From Pithys albifrons albifrons (lineage: Eukaryota; Chordata; Aves; Passeriformes; Thamnophilidae), in NCBI RefSeq assembly GCF_047495875.1, contig NC_092471.1, forward strand, positions 15,459,001 to 15,523,000: a stretch of DNA of 64,000 nucleotides. Reading direction: 5' to 3'. The translations under genes were made by a program, and so were the position numbers. Position 1 is the stretch's first letter; each line of letters begins with the position of its first letter. Shown here one piece after another: positions 14,081-27,010 of the stretch. A model generated the notes under the pieces. That model made no database searches. It was given only the letters and a program-made list of their open reading frames with translations, and had not been told where the DNA came from.

Positions 14081-16975
14081 TTAGTGAAACTGAAGGAACA
14101 TAAAACTGAGCTCTGAAATACCCTTGTCTAAATGAAACCTCAGTCAGTTTGGTCAAACCTAGACATGCTGAGAATCCCAAGCATGCAACTGCTTTCTAAA
14201 ACACTCCCACAGGGAGCAATAGCAATAGAACACTGCTCCTGTGGCCCAGTAGCCCCCAGGTAAATGCAGAGCACCTCAGAGCAGAGTTTCCATTCATTTT
14301 TATATTTCTGTATTGTTACGTGTAATCCCTCAGGGCTCAGCTTATCACAGAGAGGTTACTCACCACGGAGGCAGGTCAAGCCCTCAGGAAGGGTGCAAAT
14401 CTCCATTTGTACTGTTATTTCTGCTTTGACTTTTTTAACCCGAGGAAACTACTCAGAAAGTGAAGAAAATAATGAAGTACTACCACAGCTGTCTCTGAGG
14501 TACTTGGGACACATGATTGATACCTGAAAGAAGCAGTTGACACTGTCTGTCAATGATGTCAGTTTTATTTCTCCTGCATTACTTTTCTTTGGAGTAAGTA
14601 TAGGAAAAGTTAACTCTGCAATAGCACAGAGATTATGGAAAAATAGAAGGTAGTAATAAGCAAAAATAAACCATTCATAAGTATTAAAAAGTTATCTGTA
14701 TGCCACCAATCTAAGTGCTGACTTATTTACCTAAATGTTTAACTTATTGGATTGCTATCCTCTCACAGACTGAATCTGTTCAGGAATTACTACATGGCAT
14801 TCACTGTCTCGTTGGAGCCCATAGGTTCCCCGACATATATAATAAGAAGAACACTTCAAGTTCACACCAAACTCCTAATTTGAGTAGTCACTAGAAAGAG
14901 AAGATGTTTCATCTAAAACCACTAATGTAACCTAGAAAACAGTTTCACTCTATAAACCATTCTTTAGAGCTTCAGAGAAAGCTGACAGACAGTTCTCATT
15001 AATCTTCACAGGTGTTTGCTTGCGGCTGGAGGAGGCAATTAAGCAGATGAAGGTCAGCTCTGTATCTAACTGTCCAGCAACTGCAAGTGACCTCAAATAC
15101 TTCCAGCCAAACATTTCATATTCCAGTCAAGTAGAGGAAATTATTATAGTATAGAAAGTTTATGACAGAAATGGCTTGGCAATATTTGTATTTAACAACC
15201 CCAAATAAAATATAACACATACAGTACAATGCTTCATTTCCCCTTCTCAGCATATCCTCCCCAGAGCAGCCTACAATAACACAGAATGCAGGATGCACCA
15301 TATCAGGGCAGAAGATTGTTCTGTCAGCTCCAACATCCTGCCTGCATTTCAATGATGGGAGAAAGTATGCCTTGGTGTAGTTTGTATTATCATTTTTCAA
15401 GGTTATTGAGTACTTCTGGATCCTTCTGAATGAGAAGTGCTATGCAAACACTGATAAATAATTTTACCATATATACGCAGTTGTAATTTACTACACAAGG
15501 GAGTGTGGAGCAGTAGTCATACTAGGCTGTGGAGTGCAGTTAAAACTCTTGGAGCTCAGAAACTAATGATTTTTAACATTTTTTGAGCAAATAAACCAAG
15601 TGGGAAAGCCATGAAATCCTTAAATCATTCTAAAAAGGTCTTTATTTAGAAATATCTTATTGCTGAATGGAGGCTTTGAGGAAAACTGATTTGAACACAT
15701 TGAGTTATGTTCCTTTTGAAAATAAATAAACAGATAAGCAAGAAATATAAAATACCCAGTGATATCAGTGTTTACTTGATCTTCTTAGGTAATTTCCAGA
15801 TTGCTTTGATTTGTCACATTTTCAAGCAACATTTGGGTTTCTCAGCACACTCTCACATATACAGCACACACAGAGTTCAAATTCTCCACACTGAAATCAG
15901 CTCTGAGCCGAAGGGCACAGACTCCATGGCAGAAAGAGGTATGAATACTACCCATTTAGTCTCACTTCTGCTTTTAGCTTTATGTTTGTAAATCTACACT
16001 AAACACATTAAATGAAACGTATTTCAAAATACCAGGTGGAACAAGATGGAGCAATACCTTGGGCAGGCTTTGAAAATATTTATTCAATAGAAAATAAGTA
16101 TAGTGGTTCACCTTCTTAATCCAATTATTCTAGCTTTCTGTCAATAGAAGTCATCACTACACGCCCCAAAAGAAAATAAAGAAACCTGCCTGTGTCAAAA
16201 ACACAACTAGAATTTTAGGGATGTGTACTCTCAAAGGCAGAGCCCAAGGCAAACAATGGTACCTGTGCTCTCTGCTCTTTCTCTTCCATTTTCAGGAGTC
16301 ACGGGCAAGTTTCTCACTTATTCTGTGACTCTGTTTCCCAAAGTATTCAAATCTGTCATGGAGAATTTTATTTGAGAGTTTGTTGAAAAGATCTTTTTAA
16401 TTATCCCAAAGCCAGTTTTATACAAATATTTTAATAGTCAAAAAATTTTTGCTGTAATTTCAAAACCTGTTTTTCCCTGTCTGCTTTGAAAGAAATACAA
16501 CAGCATCACTAATTTTGAGAGACATTTCACCTATTTTTCTCACTTTCTTGGCTTCTTCAAGGTACTACATTATTCATTTCAGTATTTATTAATTTTGCTT
16601 TCTCTTTTTTTTATACTGTTCTTTCCTGACACTGTCCTTCTCTCCCTCCAGTCACATGGGATGTAGATTTAGCAGGTTCTCACATACACATTTCAATCTT
16701 AATCAAACAGGTTTCAGATGCATAATGCCCTAAATACATCCAAATTCCTCCTACAAGCACAGCTTTATCACAAAGTTTATGTGAAACCTTATTGTAGCTC
16801 TCAGGGTAACACTGCTCTTATTTTAACCATGAACATTTGCATTCTCCAACTCAATTATCCTGAGGAATCATAATGTGTCCCATCTCTACCCTTCCCTCAC
16901 AGTCTACTTTAGTCAAACATCTAAACTTTATTTGAATGAAAACAAACACCATTTTTCAGAAAGACCTCATGTATG
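14081..16975. other. AT-rich DNA, no gene seen
   Basis: Two 94-codon frames (15116-15400 minus, 15707-15991 plus) are the longest here. Neither shows a domain, a signal peptide followed by a coherent protein, or a codon bias that distinguishes it from the surroundings. No RNA gene or recent mobile element was recognised. Confidence 0.45.
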
Positions 16976-17403
16976 GTGAAGGGACTGGAGCACAAGTCCT
17001 ATGGGGAGAGGCTGAGGGAGCTGGGGTTGTTTAGCCTGGAGAAGAGGAGGCTCAGAGGTGACCTCAGCACTGTCTAGAACTCCCTGAAGGAAGTTCTAGC
17101 CAGGTGGGGGTTGGTCTCTTCTCCCAGGCACTCAGCAATAGGACAAGGGGGCACGATGGGCTCAAGCTCTGCCAGGGGAAATTTAAGGTGGAGATCAGAA
17201 AAAAATTCTTTCCAGAGAGAGTGATCAGGCATTGAAATGGGCTGCCCAGAGAGGGAGTGGATTCCCCATCCCTGGAGATTTTTAAACGCAGATTGGCCGT
17301 GGCACTGAGTGCCATGATCTGGTAAAGGGACTGGAGTTGGACCAAGGGTTGGACTTGATGATCTCAGAAGTCTTTTCCAACTCAATCGATTCTATGATTC
17401 TAT
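16976..17403 (+). mobile_element. CR1 LINE, 5'-truncated 3' end (plus strand)
   Basis: About 430 bp of CR1 in plus orientation, the longest and clearest repeat in the window. It begins within the ORF2 3' region ('gaagggactggagcacaag', 'ctggagaagaggaggctcag') and ends with two copies of the tail unit as ATTCTATGATTCTAT at 17389-17403. The frame for the ORF2 C-terminus reads KKFFPERVIRH, then an in-frame TGA where the tryptophan codon TGG should be, then [17 protein letters not shown]. The coding remnant is therefore interrupted. The 5' truncation with an intact 3' end is typical of CR1. It resembles the minus-strand copy at 344-590. Confidence 0.96.
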
Positions 17404-20400
17404 TTCACTGGCTCCAGTATTAATTTTTCTTGCTGTCAATGAGACCTCAATAAATGCATTAAAGAGCTATGCAGAAACTAAGTCAAAATAGCAAACACAG
17501 GCATGGCTTTCAGATACCACAAAGAAAATGAATGAAACCATCCAGCAGTTCTGACAACATGATAACACAACGTATCCACCCTGTTCAAGGGATGGAACTT
17601 GTAATTACTTTATCCAGCACTATAACTTCAGATTTTTCTCATGCAAAGTCAGGCACATCGCAACTATACACTCTGCAGAAAACGGTTCTTTGCTAATTAC
17701 AACATAACATGTTAGTTGTCCTAGACACAATAGCAACAGGTTCAGAGGTCATTGACACTACCTGGAATAAATGACATAGTTCCTAATTAAATCATTTCAA
17801 TGACTCATTATGAATTAAATCTGCTAAGCCACACAAACAGCAAGTACTTATTTGTGCAACACTGAGGGGAAAAAAAAAACAGGCCTAAATTGCCTTAAAA
17901 TATTTAAAAAAAAAAGGACAAAAGGCAAAAGCACTTCTTTTTTCTGTACAGTGATATTCTGAAAAGTAAGGGCTGATTAGCTATTGTATGAACCTTTGGT
18001 CACTGATTTGTCACTGCAACTCACTCAAAGAAGCAGAACTGGTTTTAGAGATCTTGGCCAGTTCTCATTTACTCTATGGTCACTCGTGGGGTGACTTCCT
18101 GATGATAGAATAGCTGAGCCTTCTTGGGGTTGAAATTTTGTTTATTACAAAAGAATAAAAAAGAATAAATCACCTTATTTTTTATTACTGAATGCCAGTC
18201 CATGAAAATGCTCATCTCTTGTGATTTGAATTCTATGTTTTCGGAAGGGATTTGCTTTAAATTTGCTCTTAGCTTTTTCTGGTTGAAGAAAATACTATGG
18301 TGGAAAGAAAAACTATATACAATGTGTTACTGACCTTTACCTTAACCTTTCTGAGCTCTGGTTTTCTTACTGTTTTTCATTATGACTATGCAGCACTTCA
18401 ACTCCCACATTTGCGTTTATATAAAACATGTAAGCACTTCAAAAGAGGTATAGCAACCATATTCAGCTTTTATGCAAAAATGGTAGATTTATCATATGGA
18501 AGCATGACACTGGATGCCAGAAATCCTCAGCTACATTCAGAGAACTGCAGCTTCTTGGTTTTTAGCAAGAGAGGAAAAGTAATGGCATTGCACCATGGAA
18601 GCTGAGCACTCGGTACCTTGCAACCACATATAAATCAGCTGTTAGGTAGTAGAGAGTGAGGCAGATTCCATTTTTTTTTCAATACCTAAATATGGAATTG
18701 CTTCTGACAAGTTCTCTTTTCAGTCAAAATCACAAAAAAAAATCCTATCTAGAGCTCAGAAATTATATTGGTCTTGAGGTAAATGCTTTTCATTTTGTAG
18801 TATCTCTAGTAAATTCTGTCAAGCTAAAAGAAAGATGTTTTAATTTTTTCTACATTACAACACAGGACATTATAGTACAGTACATCCTTTGTTTCAGTCT
18901 TGTTTCATGGTTCTGAAAAAGGAGATTTTTAATATTATTGAGGGAAATAACAAACAATCCCATCCCTTACTTAAGAGGTCAAAAACTCTCTTAGTATATT
19001 AATATATTTTAACCTATGAAATAGGTTAAAGTGCCTGCTGTCTCTGACCTTCATTTGCTAAACATATGAAGAGAAACTTAACTGTCTCTAAAATGTACCC
19101 TTTTCTGCTACAGTGGGTGACAGGGTACTCCTGAAACCAGCCTCAGGTTTGCAAACCACTCTAGGAATGCAGAATAAACACACAAAGCAGACTTTTTTGA
19201 TTTACCCAGAACAGCTCTGAAAATCTCAGCTACCTATTCCTAGCTGTGGTTTGGAGATAGGCCACCTTAAGCTTGAAATCTTCACCAAAACTTTTCTTCA
19301 CTTCAGTTTCCCTGTGGGGTGCCATTATAATCAGTTCTGCCAGCAGTGCTCCAAACTAAACTCATTTGGCATTTTGATTACAAATAGTACTCAGTAAACA
19401 CCAATTTGCAGAGTTTTCTTTAAGACTGGGAACTATAGGACAGTTGTATTTCAGCAGATCACTTCTGTAGCACATGGTGTTGCTGCAGACAATTCTTCCA
19501 GTGGCAAGGCAGCAGCACCACCAGTCCTGAGGAAATCCAGTTTCAATTTCACTGGGAAAAGCACACGAACGTGGTGTGAAACAGGCTTTGCTACAGAAAG
19601 TGTGCCAAACAGAGAAACACTAGGAAGAAAGGAAACTGCAGAAAATCAAGAACTTAGTCCTACTGTTAAGAGAGAGGGGAATGAAATTCAGATCTGCTGT
19701 TTCACAGTCCAACACCTTTCCTAGAACCAGCTCTTACTGGTTTAGCTGATTACATCATGCACATTAACTCTCTTCTCACATGTTGCTGTTTGGCTGCTTT
19801 TCTTTGATCTATCCTTCTCCCATGAGGAATCTATGAAGTGACTGATGTCTTCAAACACTATGCTTTCATATGGCTGAACACAGCCTAAATATTTTGGGTG
19901 TTGTTAGAAATAAAAATAATTATTTAAGTCTTACTGATTAACAGATTAAAGCTCCTGCTGTGCGATGGTCTGAAGACAGATTGCATTATTTCACGGAATG
20001 TCTGTTGGAGTCTTGGGCCTTTAGGGACCTTTCTTTTTTATCAGCACCATTTAGCATTTTCTCAGCTTTTAATACTCTGTTGTTCAGCCATGCATGACAC
20101 ACTTCCAATGGTAAGTTAGCATAACAGCACATGTTTTTCCTGCTCATTTGGATTGTAAATATTTGTACTGCTTGCTATCAACAGCTTTGTGATGCTGCAC
20201 CAGGCTGCATATATATATTTTCTTTAATTTTTTTAAGACACCATTTCTAGAAGTAGATACCACATTTATAAATAAATATATTTAAATAAACATTAGGCAA
20301 ACCAATGCATGTATAATAAGGCTTAGTGTAATTTGCAGGCATGGGGAAGTTTTGAAATGGAAAGATTTAGGATGTTTATGGCAAAGGTACCCACATTAAA

Positions 20401-23400
20401 ACATTAACTTTCATTGACAGTGGCAGGAGCTGGCAGATGTTATTCTGCTTGTGCTAACTCAATAAACGCAGGTCAAACCCAGTTAATAAATCAGCCATCA
20501 CTAAGTGTCAAGCAGTTGTTGCTCTGAGAGAAGACAGGTGAAGTATCGGGTTTATGCTCGTCTGTCACTCAGACACTGCTGTCCTCCACCTGCCAACCTC
20601 AGAATACAGGGGCAAACAGGGCTTCTTTCCTCTTTTGTTCTCACCCAGGAAGAGGCACTCAGGCCCTGTTGCTCATGCCACATCACAACAGGACTGATCC
20701 AGCCCATTTTCTGTGGGACTCAGCTTGGTTAAAAACTCGCATCTACAGTGTGCTCTGGCAGCAAACTCCTTGGGGAGCACAGGGGAATTGCACCCCTACA
20801 TGAGGGCTTCCATCAGCAACTAAACAACCATTGACAAATAACAATAATTTTATCCAAAATGGTTTCTTAAAAAATGTAATTACACAAATATTTATGTTAA
20901 TGACTAATGCATTTATTATCCACCTCTCTCATGCCTAATAAGCACCTCCCCGGGTGGATAAGTGACAGCACTGATACAGAGACTGAGTGGTTCACCTTCT
21001 CAAAGGCACAATTTCCCTTTGTGACTGTGCTGACTCTGGGAACAGTGGCTGGGGTAGAATTGATAATGATTTTTGCTGGTTTCTCAATTATACTTCCTCA
21101 TTACTCATGTTTGTTTTTTCTTGACTGAAGTGAGGCATAATGGATTTTTCCATAGTTAAATGTGGAAATTCTGTGAACCTGATCTCACATGCAAGATTCA
21201 AATCCAATCCTCTTTCTCATGATTTAGTGGGAATGCATTCAAACTGGGTAACTGCTGATCACTGGTAGCTAAATCATGTTATGGTAGGAGTATATGTTGA
21301 CTTCTATGTCTATAAAGGCCACAAACTGTTCAGCACAGGCTGCTTTTTAGTTTGTTATTTGTGGGAGATTGACCAAAACCAAGTTAATAGTCTATACATA
21401 AATCTACTAGAAGAAAATACACCGCAGGGCTCATATTGCAATCTTCTAAAGGTAATATTCATCGTATCTGACAGCAAACTATCAGTATATTATCTGAACA
21501 CACTGGGAAAGCTAAAAGGTCATGAATCCTGTGGCTTGAACAAGCCAAGACTTGGAGAATTTACATTTACAATAGGATTCATCTGGTAGATAAATACATC
21601 CTAGGTGAAAAAAGGCAAATGTGAGCATGCTGAGCAATGAGGGGTAAAACATCTCGCCACCAAGAGAAACTGATGGGAATTGAAAAGATGTAAAGGCTAA
21701 AGGGGAATACTCAAAAAAAGAAAATAGAATACGATTCAATGCCTCATACACACAAGTACAAACTCCAGACACTTCAATAAACTGGAATCCTGAGTTGGAA
21801 ATTCTGTATGTTTCTCTTAAAAATGGATAAATATTTTGGCAAGAAATCACAGGATACACTGATCAGTGACATGCATTAATTCTATCATTACCTCTACTGA
21901 TTGCCCATGGCTCTGTTATGTGTCTGGATTTCACTATCTAATAACATTTGCACTAGACAGATTTGGGGCACACGGTCATACCTACAGTCATTGGGACTGC
22001 TGAGGCACAGAAAAAAAAGTGTCCTCTGGACAATAGAAGGAGGGTGGTTGATGAGAAAGGCACAAACACAGGAAATCAGTGCTACTTTACAAGTTACAAA
22101 ATGGAGTTCTCCACTGAGATGTCAGCAATTCATATCTCCCAAGCTATTGAGGGTTTTTTTGCTAATCATCAGCTGAATAAAATGTCCCTTCATTAACTAT
22201 GTGCTTTGCTCAAGCTTCATGATTATTTTTCTATAAAAGTTAACTACATTGCTGTTATCTGGCTGGGAATTCAAAATGTATCAAAGTTCATAGTTGGACT
22301 GGAGTATTTATGGCAAAATAAATCAAAGATATGAAAAAACCCAGAAGCATCATGATGTGCCCTAAAGTTGTATTTAGATTGTTAAGTGGCAAGAATGATT
22401 TTTAAGAGACTGGAGCAGCTCTTAACAGAATCACACATTTCCATTAGCAGCTTTTCCAACACTGCTGCCTGATGGAACTTTGCAGTGAACTACAGCAACC
22501 ACTGAATTAGATTCCTAATGTTCAGCTTGCTCCAGAATTGCCCTTTTTGAATGACAAATAATTTAGGATTTTTTCCCAAAACAAGTGCTGCAATGTCTGC
22601 CATACTCTACAAAAATAAGTCACAAAGTCCAGGTGGCACCTATCCCCATTTACCTGTAAGTCTCAGCATTGAGTGATGAGTACAGCAATGAGGGAACGCA
22701 GTGGGCAGGGTTTGGAATTGCCCTCATGCACAGCACAGAAAACCACCCAGATGGCCATGGACAGAGATTTCTACCACAGTGTAACCACTTGTAGACATTC
22801 TACAGTAAATTGTATCTCTCTTTCTTCTCAGGGCCAGATGTGTATAAGGTGGAGAGGTGCAAATCCAGCAGAGATGCTCTGTTGGGTGGGTTCAGCAAGG
22901 AGCAGTAGTGGTTTGAGACAACAGGTAATAAACAGCTTTCAGACGGCTCAAAATCCTAATACAGCTCTCCTCCTAAATATTCAGGAAAACCAAGCCCCAA
23001 ACATACCTGACTACTCTTTGAAAGTATCTGGAGATCTAAGTCCATGTGCAAAACACATGTTTATTACAAAGAAATAGGCTTTGGTTTACTACAGATAATA
23101 CTAATTCATCCCCACATAGACTCACAGGTTTGGCTACAGCAGAGAAGCATTCAGGGTGCAACTACACTGGAATGAGGTTGAGATAGAGGCCCCGAAGGTG
23201 TTTCCACCATTTATTGCAGCAGAGTGCAAGAGAACAGCCCATTCCCTGAAGGCTGACTTAGCCCAGGAGCTGCACTGGAAGGTGCTGTCCTGTACAGCTC
23301 ACTCAGAGCCAAGCAAGGCACAATTGCCCAGTGCTGCACTGCCAGCATGGTGTGTGCTCCACACAGCCTGGGAACTACCTGAATGACAGACTAGCTGAGA

Positions 23401-24580
23401 TACTAAGAACAATTAGGAAGTCTGACAGGATTAAAAGACAAATATTTCCAAATAGTTTCAAAGAAGATTTTTCAGGCAATTTTGTTTGCTTGTTTTTCTG
23501 AAACAGATTTTTAACATGGCAGTGCTGTCCTTCACCTGTTACTTCACCCTCCTTTTCTACACCATTCCCTGGAAGCTTTGCTACTCCCTTCAGACAGCAT
23601 GGCAGGTCCTCAAATCCCACAAAGGTTGTTTGTGACTGCCAAATGGGACTCACTCTGTCATGGACTAAGTCTCTGAGGCTCTTTTTGAAGTTTACAATGC
23701 TTTGAGTTTATTTTTAAATGTAACCATCCCAGAGGAAAATCTTCAAATTGCTGTCAGGATGGTGACGGTCCTTTGTGATGCTACAAAGCCCCAGACTTTG
23801 CCTAGCAGGGATAAGACGCTTCATAAGTGTATGTTCTGCTTTTGCCATCTCTGTCTTGTTCTGCATCAATGTAGAGAGAATACATAGCTAAGGGTAAGAA
23901 AGTATTTTTTCTTCTTTCTCCTTTTGTATTTTTTTTCAAGTAAATGTTAAGTGTAGCGCTTCTTTTCCAAGCTAAGGTGGCCTTAAAAGCTAATAACAAT
24001 AAGAAACAAATTACTGAAGGAAATGCATAACATGCTCAAGGAAGATAGCAAGTTGGCATTGCTACAAATTCCTCATCCAGGAATGCAGGTTTTGCAAAAT
24101 GCTGTCAGGTAACAATAAAAGTCATTCACCTTCCCTAAAGCCTGGTACAATTTACTGCAGATATCATGTAAAAATATGTTAAATATAGAAGGAAAAGATA
24201 TCAGCTACTGCATATAGTTGTTTTAATTAGGACCTTGAAAGCCCAAGTAGTGAACTTTTAAGAATATGTACTGACATTTTAGGCATATGCATAATGAATA
24301 TTTAAACAATCCTATGAAATACCTGCCTAGAATTAGAACTATTGCCTTTATTATGACCAGTATTATTCTTACTATCATAGGTTTAGAGGGTGTAATTTTT
24401 TACAGCCTTATGCAATAAAAGTTAGGTGTGAGCCTCAATTTATATGTAGAATTACAGATATTTAAAAAATTACCTTGTTACAGTTGAGATTGCAACCATC
24501 ATTTCCTCTGTGCTCCTAAATGCACCAAACAGGTTAAATGTTTGCAAAATCACACTCTAAAGATAGAAAGACAGATGACA
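17404..24580. other. AT-rich DNA, no gene seen
   Basis: This 7-kb block has no recognisable gene. The longest frame (22673-23077 plus, 134 codons) has no domain I can recognise, and neither does a 115-codon minus frame at 21512-21859. A possible MIR-like scrap lies at about 19680-19740, around 'cagatctgctgtttcacagtc', but is too short to annotate separately. Poly-A runs lie near 17870-17920. The perfect inverted repeat at 19008-19030 is listed separately. Confidence 0.45.
19008..19030. repeat. Perfect 10-bp inverted repeat with 3-nt loop
   Basis: The arms TTTAACCTAT (19008-19017) and ATAGGTTAAA (19021-19030) are exact reverse complements around a GAA loop. The stem is mostly A/T and lies in a run of TA-rich sequence ('tatattaatatatttt' just before it). 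It is too short to be a microRNA precursor. It could extrude as a small cruciform or be chance. Confidence 0.75.
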
Positions 24581-24634
24581 GATGGATGGATGGATGGATG
24601 GATGGATGGATGGATGGATGGATGGATGGATGGA
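24581..24634. repeat. (TGGA)n tetranucleotide microsatellite, left array
   Basis: About 13-14 uninterrupted copies of the unit (written GATG at the left edge). The array is uniform, which suggests recent length change. It matches the second array at 24953-25000 in unit, strand and phase. The two are separated by the 318-bp LTR-like segment. Confidence 0.95.
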
Positions 24635-24952
24635 TGGGTATTGGGGTCACCCTTTATTGGGGTAATGTAGATTAGCTTAGCGGTGGTCAGAGAAGGCAGA
24701 CAACTCAGGCTGCAGTGTAATCAGAAGGCTCACCGAAGACAAAGGACTTTATTTTTAGTAACAGCTTCACTTTTATCTACTCTTGTAAATAACATGCCAG
24801 TACACTATTGGTCAGTAATTCACCTCACATACACAGAAAGATTCTACTGGTTACAAGGCGTCCACATCCTACAGGTGGTTCTCTGGTCCTTAAGGATGCA
24901 CTCATCAATCACCTCAGACCTTAAGAGATACACACACACACTGTCACCCCCA
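24635..24952 (-). mobile_element. Candidate solo LTR inserted within a (TGGA)n array
   Basis: This 318-bp segment starts with TG and ends with CA, as retroviral-type LTRs do. It is flanked on both sides by the same tetranucleotide array. Read on the minus strand it carries, in promoter order, a CCAAT box (plus-strand ATTGG, 24807-24811), a TATA-like GATAAAAG (24777-24770), and AATAAA at 24753-24748 and again at 24658-24653 near the end. The array phase is preserved across it (left flank ends TGGA, right flank begins TGGA), which a 4-bp target-site duplication would produce. No internal viral genes are present. If real, it is a solo LTR left by recombination. I cannot assign a family. The alternative is two independent microsatellites with host DNA between them. 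Confidence 0.5.
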
Positions 24953-25000
24953 TGGATGGATGGATGGATGGATGGATGGATGGATGGATGGATGGATGGA
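24953..25000. repeat. (TGGA)n tetranucleotide microsatellite, right array
   Basis: Twelve uninterrupted copies in the same orientation as the left array. The array follows directly on the CA end of the LTR-like segment and fades into 'tacagagacaggg'. It is probably the right half of one original array split by an insertion. Confidence 0.95.
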
Positions 25001-26754
25001 TACAGAGACAGGGATGCAGAGAGAAAGCAAACACACTAAAAGATGATTAGTGCACGTGTAACACTCAAATGGCATATTGGCAATACCCAGGGCAAATAAA
25101 CACCTGTAATGAATCATCCACAGCCCACATCCCTCTTTTTCTATATGGCCTTAGCAATGAAGTCCTGAAGTAGGAAAGTGAAGAGTATCCTCTTACCACA
25201 CTGATTAGTATTTAGTAAACTATAACCTAAAAATATTCTGCTATCCATCTTGCACCCTGGGAAGTTTCTGTTCTTGTTTTCTGAGACATCCTGGACTATA
25301 GGAATGGATTAACATATAGGAAAATACTTTCTAATATTAATTGTAATATTCATTATAGCTCTATGCTCAGCCTTGTTTGCTGATTGTTTTGCTGCTGGGT
25401 GCAGAGGTTTCAATTCACTGAAAAGTTGGTGTTTTATAGCCTCTAAAGTCCACTAAAAATATAAAATTCAGAATAAGTCCCAAGACAAGAGACAGCAGTT
25501 GTTGCACAGTTTTACAGTGTAGGAAGAATAAATGTTCTAGCTAAATACACCAGTTAAAAGAGTATAATTTTTATTCCCTGCATTCTCTAGGAATACTGAT
25601 GTCTTTTCCTTTCTGCTCCTGAACAGATCTCTTCAAGTTGAGACTCACTGCTTCAGACCCAGAAAATGCAAAGATACAACATAGAAGAATTTTTTTCCTT
25701 CTATGTCTTATATTCAAGTTTAATATACAATTCTGGCAGCAACAGTAGCTCTTGAGGATAAGTCTTAAGATTTTTGCAGTATTTTTACTAATAAAATTGC
25801 TACTTTCGCATACAGATTTCTGCTGCTACCTTTTCTCCAAGTACATATTTACAAGATTACTATGAAGTCTGTACAAGTATATTCATTTACACCACAGTCT
25901 CCACATCACAGTCTCTCACATCTCATTTTTAAGAATTTTAAAAGATGTTTAATATCACTTTTAATTCTCTCATTCCCTAAGCTTAAACACAAGGGCTGAG
26001 GAAGGGCAATTCTCAGAATAAAATGAATCAGAATCATCCATTTATGAAAAGCAAAATTATGTCAGCCATACTTCATCACTGGCAATTAAGTATAATTTCT
26101 GGTGCCAGAAATAGGAGCAAAGAGACTTAAAGGCAGACAAGAGAACTGGCTTTATGTCCAAGGCAGATAGAGTACAGTTTGAAAAATTTGCAAGTTTAAA
26201 ATTGCAAACTACTTGCCTGGATAGTTACCTGGGTCCAGGAACACAAATGCAGTGAAGCTTTCAAAGTACTGTCCTTAACCTCTCCTTTGCTTTGAGGGTT
26301 GTTACTCCTATGTAACATATGTAATAAAGAGCAGGTATCTGGGAGAGGGGAAAAGTTCATTTTCCCAGCCATATAATTTGCACTGACAAAATCCTTTGGT
26401 CTGTTACCTTGGAGTCTTGCCTGTCATATATAACTGCCCATTAAACACACACCAGCACTGCTAAAGGAAAGCACAGTCTTCACACAGCTCAGGGGGCTCT
26501 GAAATTTGAAGGCAAATAAGAAACAAAGCAAAGGGTCATGTGTACAATGATTGCCCAGTTGCAGAAGGATGTTTGATCCAAATACCATAGTCCTGCTGGC
26601 TAACCTCCTTTTAGCACAAGTAAAATAATAAAAATAATAAAAATAAATGCAGACCTATCATATCTCTCATCACTGGCAATCAACTGGCATGTGTAATGTT
26701 CTTACTGAAGAGCACAGAGAGTTCAAATTAACTCTTCCTTAACAGATACTTTTG
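25001..26754. other. AT-rich DNA with a short (AATAAA)-type tract
   Basis: No gene was seen. A short A/T tract of alternating AATAAAA-like units lies at about 26621-26648. The remainder looks like unique intergenic or intronic sequence. Confidence 0.45.
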
Positions 26755-26760
26755 TACTAA

Positions 26761-27010
26761 ATCGTCCTGCGAGCCGTAACAAGCGGCACTCGCTGTGCTC
26801 TGAATGTGCCCATAACGGTGGCACACTGGAGCATGAAATGGAAGTCACAGGCTGTGGGCTCTCTTGCTAAGTAGTGCTTCACATGGCCACTGGAAACGCA
26901 TCATTTGGGAAAACGGCAGGAGCTTTGGCAACTACTGAAGCAGAGACTCTCTAAGGCTGCAACCTCTGTCCCCGCTGAAAAATCTGTTCGTTCTGACTAC
27001 ACCATGATGA
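26761..27010. other. CpG-rich block in AT-rich DNA
   Basis: Ten CpG dinucleotides fall in about 240 bp, six of them within 26761-26820. Nearby lines of 60 bases usually carry none or one. No long frame spans the block, and no RNA gene was recognised. Such a local excess can mark a constrained regulatory element, an exon of a non-coding transcript, or a recently arrived GC-rich retroposon not yet worn down by CpG decay. It is too small and not GC-rich enough for a classic CpG-island promoter. The function is unknown. Confidence 0.45.

Noticed and set aside
22673..23077. 134-codon plus-strand frame
   Set aside because: No recognisable protein features. The length is not exceptional for 128 kb of six-frame search space.
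24683..25039. 118-codon plus frame ending in a (WMDG)-type peptide repeat
   Set aside because: The peptide repeat is just the translation of the TGGA microsatellite, and the rest covers the antisense of the LTR-like segment.
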